From: an uncultured Flavobacteriaceae bacterium | GTDB taxonomy: Bacteria > Bacteroidota > Bacteroidia > Flavobacteriales > Flavobacteriaceae | NCBI GenBank assembly: GCA_947488435.1 | Contig: CANKZG010000001.1 | Span: 2,038,308-2,102,307 of the forward strand | DNA length: 64,000 bases | Direction: 5' to 3' | Translations under genes and position numbers: made by a program | Part shown: one piece after another, positions 57,494 through 64,000 of the stretch | Position numbering within the stretch: position 1 is the stretch's first letter | Layout of the letters: each line of letters opens with the position of its first letter | The notes under the pieces: generated by a model | What the model was told of the DNA's origin: nothing | Databases searched by the model: none | The model's input: only the letters and a program-made list of their open reading frames with translations

Positions 57494-58432
57494 ATGCAAA
57501 ACATACTTTTTATAATAGCTGGCTTAGTGCTTCTAATCTTAGGAGGTAATTGGCTTTTGAAAGCAGCTGTTGCATTATCAATTAGACTTGAAATCCCTAA
57601 AATTGTTATTGGGATGACGGTTGTTTCTTTTGCTACTTCAGCTCCTGAATTGATTGTAAGTGTAAATGCGGCTTTAGATGGCTTTCCAGATTTGGCTTTG
57701 GGAAATGTAGTAGGATCTAATATTGCCAATTTAGGTCTGGTATTGGCCATTACCTTATTGTGTGGGGTCATGGAAATCAAAAGAAGTTTTTATGTTACCG
57801 ATTGGCCGGTTATGATGATAGCCTCCGCATTGTTTTTTGGATTTGTCTATTTTGATGGCACCATTCAGCGATATGAAGGAGTTATCATGTTTGTCTTTCT
57901 ATTCCTCTTTTTGGTGTATTTGCTGAGGTTTCAAAAACCTGCAGTTGTCGATGATTTCGAAGCTGATGACCTTCCTTTACCTTTATACAAGTCGATTTTG
58001 TTTTTAGGAATTGGGGGTGTGGCCTTATGGGGAGGTTCGGAATTATTAATTAAAGGTGCTGTAGGTTTGGCTACAACCTATGGCGTTAGCGAACGGATTA
58101 TTGGTGTCACAGTTGTCTCCATAGGTACGAGTATTCCGGAATTAGCGGCTTCACTTATTGCAGTAATCAAAAAGGAGAAGGCCATTTCGTTGGGAAATTT
58201 AATTGGATCTAACATATTTAATATTCTCGCGGTTTTGGGTATTACGGCAATGATCACCCCTATAAATGTGAATGATGAAGGATTATTAAGTAATGATATT
58301 TTCTGGATGTTAGGAATTTCATTTTTAATACTTCCTTTGGTCTTTATTCCCAAGGGACTGCGATTGGGGTGGCGTGATGGTATAGTGCTTATAGGCGTAT
58401 ATCTTGCTTTTTTATACGTTACCTTAGGTTAA
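57494..58432 (+). CDS. Calcium/sodium antiporter (CaCA family, YrbG-like)
   Basis: 312 aa from the ATG at 57494 (a TTG two codons earlier is unlikely). Ten membrane helices and both alpha repeats are seen: VVSFATSAPELIVSVNAALDG with GNVVGSNIANLGLVL, and VVSIGTSIPELAASLIAVIKKEK with GNLIGSNIFNILAVLG. These G(S/T)S-x-PE and GSN-x-x-N motifs hold the cation-binding Glu and Asn residues. It exchanges Na+ for Ca2+ across the inner membrane. Monocistronic. Confidence 0.93.
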   Translation: MQNILFIIAGLVLLILGGNWLLKAAVALSIRLEIPKIVIGMTVVSFATSAPELIVSVNAALDGFPDLALGNVVGSNIANLGLVLAITLLCGVMEIKRSFYVTDWPVMMIASALFFGFVYFDGTIQRYEGVIMFVFLFLFLVYLLRFQKPAVVDDFEADDLPLPLYKSILFLGIGGVALWGGSELLIKGAVGLATTYGVSERIIGVTVVSIGTSIPELAASLIAVIKKEKAISLGNLIGSNIFNILAVLGITAMITPINVNDEGLLSNDIFWMLGISFLILPLVFIPKGLRLGWRDGIVLIGVYLAFLYVTLG

Positions 58433-58520
58433 CGGATTCGGTAGAATCCTAATCTTAATTAATTCGGCTTATATTTCAACTTCTTGGTGGTTTTAGCTAT
58501 CTTACCTATCCCTTATAAAT

Positions 58521-58525
58521 GGAGG
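58521..58525 (+). promoter_or_regulatory. Shine-Dalgarno GGAGG deciding the start at 58529
   Basis: GGAGG with only 3 bp to ATG 58529. It is unusual here because most genes in the window lack a clear Shine-Dalgarno site; it favours this start over upstream in-frame codons. Confidence 0.5.
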
Positions 58526-58528
58526 TTA

Positions 58529-60136
58529 ATGCAGTTCATAACGAAAATTTCTCTTTTTGGGTTTTTAGCATTTGCAATGCTTCAAACGAATCTTGTTTTT
58601 GGTCAACAGCGATCGTTTGTTGAAGGAAAATTATTGGACTTAAAAACAAAAGGGCCTATCCCATTCGCAACGATTCGTATAAAAAATAAATCTAAAGGAG
58701 TTATTTCCAATTTTGATGGAGGATTTAAAATCCCTATCGAATTTCAAAAAATAGGCGATACTTTGGAAATATCTTCCCTCGGGTATTTTTCTAAAACGAT
58801 CGTAATGTCTGACCTCCTTGTGGATACTGTTAATCTTATCTATTTAAAGGAGGCTATTGAGGAGCTAAGTGAAGTAGTAGTTTCAGCTTCAAAAAATCGT
58901 GCAAAACGCTCGGCTAAAGAAATTGTTCGTTTAGCTCTTGAGAAAATACCCCAAAACTTCCCCTTCAAGCCGTTTTCATATGTAGGTTATTACAGAGATT
59001 ATCAATTAAAGGAAGGAACATATCTCAATTTAAACGAAGCAGTATTAGCGGTATTTGATAAGGGGTTTGGTTTCGAGGATCTTAAAAGTACGAAGGTGAG
59101 AATCTACAGGTATAAAGAAAATCCAGATTTTTTAAGAGATGCCTTAGCGGCTAAACCATACGATTATATAAATCGTAGCAAAATTATAACACATGCTACG
59201 CTAGATGGTCAAGGTGGAAATGAATATACGATATTGAGGCTTCATAATGCGATTCGTAATTACAATATAAATACTTATTCTTTTGTGAATCGTTTGGATC
59301 AGGATTTTATTAAAAATCATAAACTGAGTCTTCAAGAAGATACATATTTAAACGATAATCCAATTTATGTAATAAAGGCATCCTATGTACAAGATAATGC
59401 AACGGTAATTGGGAAAATGTACATTAATAAAGGCAACTTTGCATTGCATAAAATGGAATATGCGGTATATGAAAAAGGAAGTACTTCCAAATACCTAGAA
59501 GAACAACGTGCAAAACTTAACCTCTCTGAAAAGCCTAAAAAAAAATTGGGAAGACTACTTTACGAAATAATCGTAGAATATCAAGCTGTTGACGATAAAA
59601 TGTACCTTAACTACATATCTTTTAATAATGCGTTTGAGGTTCAAGAACCTCCAAAATTTAAACCCATAAGCGCAAAAACAAATATTGAGAAAAAGTGTTT
59701 TGAACTTGTCTTTAATAACCCTCCCTTAGCGGAAGACGCGATTAAAAAAGGGAAATATAAACTGTATTACCAAGAAAGAAAATTAAGATTGGATAGGGTA
59801 GAAGTTAAAAAGAATAAAGTACTATTATACCCATCAAACCAAAAAGTAATTTTCGACACCCAATTGATTCAACTTCTGAAAGAACGAACTACCAAAGGCG
59901 TTGCTATTGAAGTTAAGGATGTCAGGGATATATATGGTAATATGGTACATAAATCTGAAGCTGTTTCTCATAATCAATTTAGAGAGTTTTTTGTACAAGA
60001 ACTAAAATTAAATGATCATGGACCACAGGATCATTTATATATGATTAAGACTAGACCAATCTATAGTGGACAACCTATTGTAGCTCCGAAAAATACAACA
60101 GACTATTGGATGAATACACCGCTTAAACGAGAGTAA
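58529..60136 (+). CDS. Carboxypeptidase-regulatory-like domain protein (paralogue 1)
   Basis: 535 aa from ATG 58529. A signal peptide (FGFLAFAMLQTNLVFGQ) is followed by a CarboxypepD_reg-like Ig-fold domain (GPIPFATIRIKNKSKGVISNFDGGFKIP ... LEISSLGYFSKTIVM). A large unrecognised part with strands and the conserved segments SYVGYYRDYQLK, FDKGFGFEDLKS and YLNYISFNNAFEV completes it. This layout is common for Bacteroidota envelope proteins of unknown role. It is followed 25 bp later by a paralogue of the same length. Confidence 0.8.
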   Translation: MQFITKISLFGFLAFAMLQTNLVFGQQRSFVEGKLLDLKTKGPIPFATIRIKNKSKGVISNFDGGFKIPIEFQKIGDTLEISSLGYFSKTIVMSDLLVDTVNLIYLKEAIEELSEVVVSASKNRAKRSAKEIVRLALEKIPQNFPFKPFSYVGYYRDYQLKEGTYLNLNEAVLAVFDKGFGFEDLKSTKVRIYRYKENPDFLRDALAAKPYDYINRSKIITHATLDGQGGNEYTILRLHNAIRNYNINTYSFVNRLDQDFIKNHKLSLQEDTYLNDNPIYVIKASYVQDNATVIGKMYINKGNFALHKMEYAVYEKGSTSKYLEEQRAKLNLSEKPKKKLGRLLYEIIVEYQAVDDKMYLNYISFNNAFEVQEPPKFKPISAKTNIEKKCFELVFNNPPLAEDAIKKGKYKLYYQERKLRLDRVEVKKNKVLLYPSNQKVIFDTQLIQLLKERTTKGVAIEVKDVRDIYGNMVHKSEAVSHNQFREFFVQELKLNDHGPQDHLYMIKTRPIYSGQPIVAPKNTTDYWMNTPLKRE

Positions 60137-60161
60137 CATATAGGAGTTAATTAGAGTTGAA

Positions 60162-61823
60162 ATGAGAACAAACACATTTAGAGTTGAATTTCTTGCAATA
60201 ATTCAACAAAAGATAATAACGAGAGGTTTGCTACTATTTATTTTGTTGGGCTGGTCTCCTAGTTTTTCGCAACAGGAAGAGTTTATAACTGGAAAAATAA
60301 TTGATGGCGAAACGAGGAGCCCCGTCCCTTTTGCTACTATATATTTAAAGAATAAAGCAAAAGGGGTTGTATCTAATCAAGATGGTGGATTTAAAATTCC
60401 AATCCAGTTTAGGAGTAGTGGGGATACACTGGTAATATCTTCTCTAGGATATAAAACAAAACAAGTATTGCTTAAAACCTTGATAAATAATAAAATAAAC
60501 ACCATAGTATTAGCAAATCAATTAGAAAATTTGGATGAAGTTGTAGTAAAAGCTTCCCAAGGCAAAATCAGAAAAAAAACGGCCGAAGAAATCGTTACAT
60601 TGGCGATTAAGAATATCCGAAGAAACTATCCTATTAAACCTTATTCCTATGTGGGCTATTATCGGGATTATCAGCTTAAAAATGAAAACTATTTAAATCT
60701 TAATGAAGGTATTTTAGAAGTATTTGATCGAGGATTTAATTCTATTGATATAAACTCTAGTAAAACAAGAATCTATCGGTTTGAGAAGAACCTTAGTTTT
60801 CCTAGAGATGCAATAGCCGCAAAACCATATGACTATAGGAAAGGAACTAAGATTGTAGTGAATGCAACCCTTCAAAATGAGGGTGGAAATGAATTTATGT
60901 TGTTGCGTATTCATGATGCGATACGAAACTTTAAAATAAATACATTCTCTTTTGTATATACTTTGGAACGTGACTTTAAAGAACAGCATTATTTCTTGAG
61001 AAAACCCAATACATATTTAAATGATGATTTGCTTTATGTTATAGAATTTTTGAGAAAAGATAAACTTTCAGAAGTTGTCGGTAGCTTATATATAGATAGC
61101 ACCACTTATGCTATTCATAAAATGGAGTATGCTGTTTATCAAAATGAAGAATATACAGATTTTGAAAAAGAACGTCGCAGACAGGTTACCGTAACAACGG
61201 CAACTTCGGTTCCTAAGCGAGAAAAACTAATTTTTGATGTAAACGTATCGTACAATAAAGTAAATAACTTAATGTACCTCAATTACATTTCATTCAATAA
61301 TAGCTTTCAAATAAAAGATCCACCAAAATTTTATGTAGAAACCTTTGTAGTTAATGAAGGTAAGCAATGCTACGAAGTTCATTTTACGGAAAGCCCTGCA
61401 CCGAATAAAGCACTTAAAAGTTCGAAATATGCCATTACAAGGGATGGCGAAAAAATAAAAATAGATCGTGTTGAAATTAAAGGAAAAATTGCCTTTTTAT
61501 ACCCTAAAAATGTGGATGATCTTTTCAATTCAAGGAAGTTAGCCTTGGATAAGCGAATCGACTATAGTAACTATAAGGTGGCAGTAAAAAGCATGCAAGC
61601 CATTAGTGGAAATAAATTAAATGAGGAAAGTTCTTCCTTTGTGAGTCAATTTAGGGAATTCTTTGTGCAAGAAGTTAATCGCAGTAAATTGCCCCCTCAG
61701 GATAATTTATACATGATAAAAACGCTTCCGATATATAAAAACCAACCCATAGCTACTCCTGCTAACTTGGAAGATTATTGGATTAATACCCCACTTATAA
61801 AAAATAAGGAAGTTTATAATTAG
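60162..61823 (+). CDS. Carboxypeptidase-regulatory-like domain protein (paralogue 2)
   Basis: 553 aa, aligned along its entire length with the preceding gene (SPVPFATIYLKNKAKGVVSNQDGGFKIP, SYVGYYRDYQLKNENYLNLNEG, YLNYISFNNSFQIKDPPKF, and the same C-terminal YWINTPL). The N-terminus carries a hydrophobic signal (GLLLFILLGWSPSFSQ), preceded by about 25 extra residues, so the start may lie slightly downstream. Tandem duplication; probably one transcript. Function unknown. Confidence 0.8.
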   Translation: MRTNTFRVEFLAIIQQKIITRGLLLFILLGWSPSFSQQEEFITGKIIDGETRSPVPFATIYLKNKAKGVVSNQDGGFKIPIQFRSSGDTLVISSLGYKTKQVLLKTLINNKINTIVLANQLENLDEVVVKASQGKIRKKTAEEIVTLAIKNIRRNYPIKPYSYVGYYRDYQLKNENYLNLNEGILEVFDRGFNSIDINSSKTRIYRFEKNLSFPRDAIAAKPYDYRKGTKIVVNATLQNEGGNEFMLLRIHDAIRNFKINTFSFVYTLERDFKEQHYFLRKPNTYLNDDLLYVIEFLRKDKLSEVVGSLYIDSTTYAIHKMEYAVYQNEEYTDFEKERRRQVTVTTATSVPKREKLIFDVNVSYNKVNNLMYLNYISFNNSFQIKDPPKFYVETFVVNEGKQCYEVHFTESPAPNKALKSSKYAITRDGEKIKIDRVEIKGKIAFLYPKNVDDLFNSRKLALDKRIDYSNYKVAVKSMQAISGNKLNEESSSFVSQFREFFVQEVNRSKLPPQDNLYMIKTLPIYKNQPIATPANLEDYWINTPLIKNKEVYN

Positions 61824-61843
61824 AATTTTACAAATGATATCTA

Positions 61844-61879
61844 TAAAAAAACCGCCCTTAGATCTTTAAGGACGGTTTT
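61844..61879. terminator. Bidirectional terminator between convergent genes
   Basis: AAAAACCG-C-CCTTA / TTAAGG-A-CGGTTTT stem with flanking A and T runs, between the stops at 61823 (+) and 61912 (-). Confidence 0.87.
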
Positions 61880-61911
61880 CAGCTTTTGTAAATTATACTG
61901 ATTAACTTAAT

Positions 61912-62922
61912 TTAGATAACCGCAGACTTTACCGTTTTTATAATTCTACTTGCAATTTTATAAGGATCTCCATTTGAAGCTGGTCTTCTATCTTCTAACC
62001 ATCCTTTCCATCCTTTTTCCACGGTCATAATTGGAATTCGTATCGAAGCTCCACGATCAGAAACGCCATAGCTAAAATCATGAATCGAAGCAGTTTCGTG
62101 CAAACCTGTTAAACGTTGATCGTTAAACTCTCCATATACAGCAATATGCTCTTTAGCAACTGGTCGGAAAGCTTCACATATTTTTTCGTACACCTCTTGC
62201 GAACCACAGGTTCTTAAGGTAGTGTTAGAAAAATTAGCATGCATACCAGAACCATTCCAATCTCCTTTCACAGGTTTTGGATGTAGTTCAATATAATATC
62301 CATAACTTTCTGTAATTCTATTTAAAAGGTATCTCGCAACCCAAATTTCATCACCAGCTTTTTTGGCCCCTTTAGCGAATAATTGAAATTCCCATTGACC
62401 TGCTGCAACTTCCTGATTAATACCTTCAAAATTAAGTCCTGCGGCAATGCATTGATCCGCATGTTCTTCTACTAAATCTCGCCCCCAGGTGTTCTTTCCA
62501 CCTACAGAACAATAATAGAGCCCTTGTGGACCAGGATATCCACCTATAGGGAAACCAAGAGGTAACTGCGTTTCAACGTCCATGATGAAATACTCTTGCT
62601 CAAAACCAAACCAGAAATCATTATCCCCATCATCAATGGTTGCTCTTGCATTAGATGCATGAGGTGTTCCATCAGCATTTAAAACTTCAGTCATAACTAG
62701 AAAACCATCTTTTCGAGCTGGATCTGGATAAATAGCTACGGGTTTTAAAAGACAATCTGAAGATCCTCCTTCTGCTTGCTGTGTGGAACTACCATCAAAA
62801 GACCACATTGGACAGTCTTCCAATTTGCCACTAAAATCTTCTTCAATCTTTGTTTTACTTCTTAGGTTTGAAGTTGGTTTGTAACCATCTAACCAAATGT
62901 ATTCTAATTTCGATTTACTCAT
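61912..62922 (-). CDS. glnA: Glutamine synthetase, GSII-type (short, eukaryote-like)
   Basis: 336 aa, the length of GSII rather than GSI (about 470). The beta-grasp start LEYIWLDGYKPTSNLRSKTKI, the active-site block MWSFDGSSTQQAEGGSSDC, FWFGFEQEYFIM, GKNTWGRDLVEEH, and KGDWNGSGMHANFSN are typical. It catalyses ATP-dependent glutamate plus ammonia to glutamine. It is divergent from the GSIII gene with a 208-bp shared regulatory region; no NtcA- or GlnR-type site was recognised. Confidence 0.92.
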   Translation of the reverse strand: MSKSKLEYIWLDGYKPTSNLRSKTKIEEDFSGKLEDCPMWSFDGSSTQQAEGGSSDCLLKPVAIYPDPARKDGFLVMTEVLNADGTPHASNARATIDDGDNDFWFGFEQEYFIMDVETQLPLGFPIGGYPGPQGLYYCSVGGKNTWGRDLVEEHADQCIAAGLNFEGINQEVAAGQWEFQLFAKGAKKAGDEIWVARYLLNRITESYGYYIELHPKPVKGDWNGSGMHANFSNTTLRTCGSQEVYEKICEAFRPVAKEHIAVYGEFNDQRLTGLHETASIHDFSYGVSDRGASIRIPIMTVEKGWKGWLEDRRPASNGDPYKIASRIIKTVKSAVI

Positions 62923-63101
62923 AATCTTGGTAGTTAATTTTTTACAATTTTAAGACCCACAAAAATATGTTTTTTTAGTAAGCATATTAAATTTAATAGG
63001 GTTAAAAAATTAAAAAATCAATATTTTTTTTGTTACCCCTATTTTTTTAGGGGTTCTTCAATAGAAAATCTATTTTTTTTCACTTTAAATTATTAAATCC
63101 G

Positions 63102-63109
63102 TAATTTTG
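63102..63109 (+). promoter_or_regulatory. -7 element of GSIII gene
   Basis: TAATTTTG (TAnnTTTG), 21 bp before the start codon. Confidence 0.55.
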
Positions 63110-63130
63110 TGGCAACTGTTTAAGTATACG

Positions 63131-64000
63131 ATGATGTCTAAAGTAAGATTTGATGCAATTGCCAAAAGCCAGGAACGTAAATATGGCGGAATTGAGGAAA
63201 AGGGAAAACGCTCTGAACAATTTGCAACCCACGTTTTTAACGAGGAAAAAATGTTGCAATACTTAACAAGAGATGCCTTTGCTAGTGTTAAAAATGCCAT
63301 ATTTTCTGCATCAAAAATAGATCGAAAAATGGCAGATCAGATTGCCGAAGCTATTAAGGCATGGGCAATTTCTATGGGAGCCACACATTATACACATTGG
63401 TTTCAACCTTTAACTGGAGCCACTGCGGAAAAGCACGATGCTTTCTTTGATTTATTAGAGGACGGAAGAGCATTGGAGAAATTTGGAGGAAATCAACTTG
63501 TTCAGCAAGAACCCGATGCTTCTAGTTTTCCAAGCGGGGGTATTCGAAATACTTTTGAAGCCAGAGGGTATACGGCTTGGGATCCCACTTCTCCGGCATT
63601 TGTTTATGGGACTACCCTTTGTATACCCACGATATTTGTAGCATATACAGGAGAAGCTTTAGACAACAAAGCACCTCTCCTTAGAGCTCTTCAAGCAGTA
63701 GATCATGCTGCTACTGCAGTTGCTAAATATTTTGATAAAAATGTTGGAAAAGTTAATGCTACCTTGGGTTGGGAACAGGAATATTTTTTAATTGATAAAG
63801 CCTTGGCCTATTCGAGACCCGATCTCACAATGACCGGAAGAACGCTGGTGGGGGATGCCGCTGCAAAAGGACAACAATTAGATGATCATTATTTTGGAGT
63901 GATACCCAATCGAGTACTCAGTTTTATGAGTGATTTGGAGCAGGAATGTACGAAATTAGGAATACCTGTAAAGACAAGACATAACGAAGTAGCTCCTAAT
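63131..64000 (+). CDS. glnN: Glutamine synthetase type III (3' partial)
   Basis: 290 codons to the window edge; full-length GSIII is about 720-730 aa. It starts [20 protein letters not shown] (the second ATG at 63134 is also possible). Diagnostic GSIII sequence: [66 protein letters not shown] and [12 protein letters not shown]. The coexistence of GSII and GSIII back-to-back is known from Flavobacteriaceae. Confidence 0.95.
   Translation, partial: MMSKVRFDAIAKSQERKYGGIEEKGKRSEQFATHVFNEEKMLQYLTRDAFASVKNAIFSASKIDRKMADQIAEAIKAWAISMGATHYTHWFQPLTGATAEKHDAFFDLLEDGRALEKFGGNQLVQQEPDASSFPSGGIRNTFEARGYTAWDPTSPAFVYGTTLCIPTIFVAYTGEALDNKAPLLRALQAVDHAATAVAKYFDKNVGKVNATLGWEQEYFLIDKALAYSRPDLTMTGRTLVGDAAAKGQQLDDHYFGVIPNRVLSFMSDLEQECTKLGIPVKTRHNEVAPN

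Noticed and set aside
1-64000. CRISPR arrays, rRNA genes, insertion sequences with transposase
   Set aside because: None seen: no regularly spaced direct repeats, no rRNA sequence and no transposase gene on either strand.

Overview
The window looks like chromosomal DNA of a marine member of the Flavobacteriaceae (Bacteroidota). The support is low G+C with A/T-rich intergenic DNA, promoters of the Bacteroidota type (TAnnTTTG near -7), scarce Shine-Dalgarno sites, laminarin-degradation genes, DUF5916 and DUF4386 families, a GSII/GSIII glutamine synthetase pair, and an IntDOT-like tyrosine recombinase. No genus can be named from the sequence alone.

Layout. 0-3.6 kb: end of a laminarin (beta-1,3-glucan) locus, with an MFS transporter fused to a GH17 domain, a free GH17 and a secreted GH16. 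3.6-10.5 kb: a YeeE/YedE sulfur-transport pair, a lipoprotein, a DUF5916 barrel protein, a GH113-like protein and a small DUF4177-like gene. 10.5-17.2 kb: a nucleoside/ribose salvage locus (adenine/adenosine deaminase, two nucleoside hydrolases, LacI regulator, ribokinase, sugar porter) with a near-perfect LacI operator between the divergent units. 17.4-26.6 kb: alpha/beta hydrolase, an ABC transporter whose permease is fused to an M1 aminopeptidase, a LytS/LytTR two-component pair and a propeller protein. 26.6-32.5 kb: three small DUF4386-type membrane proteins, two Crp/Fnr regulators, DinB and others. Each of the three membrane genes has an FNR-type dyad about 30 bp upstream of its -7 element.

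33.2-48.95 kb is best read as an integrative and mobilizable element inserted at the 3' end of a tRNA-Arg(ACG). It has an IntDOT-like integrase next to the tRNA, MobC and relaxase genes, a repeat of the tRNA 3' end at 33.2 kb, and a paired ACTCACC motif inside both ends. Its cargo is a Tat-exported molybdenum hydroxylase operon with two paralogous large subunits, an AraC regulator, an arginine decarboxylase-agmatinase-deoxyhypusine synthase operon, a NUDIX protein and a VOC protein. The mob module is itself bracketed by inverted repeats of about 95 bp that fold into hairpins whose stems differ in sequence but are fully complementary in each copy.

49.1-57 kb: apt, then the most unusual locus. 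Two short peptide genes (52 and 46 aa, both with Gly-Gly and Trp) lie upstream of a two-domain protein (class I isoprenoid-synthase-like plus squalene-cyclase-like) and a PqqD-like/M50 membrane metalloprotease. A TPR-AraC regulator lies upstream on the same strand, and a secreted cyclase-fold protein is divergent. I infer a peptide-modification (possibly prenylated-peptide) system, loosely like ComQ/ComX or YydF/YydH. 57.5-64 kb: Na/Ca exchanger, two tandem carboxypeptidase-regulatory-like proteins, GSII, and GSIII running off the window.
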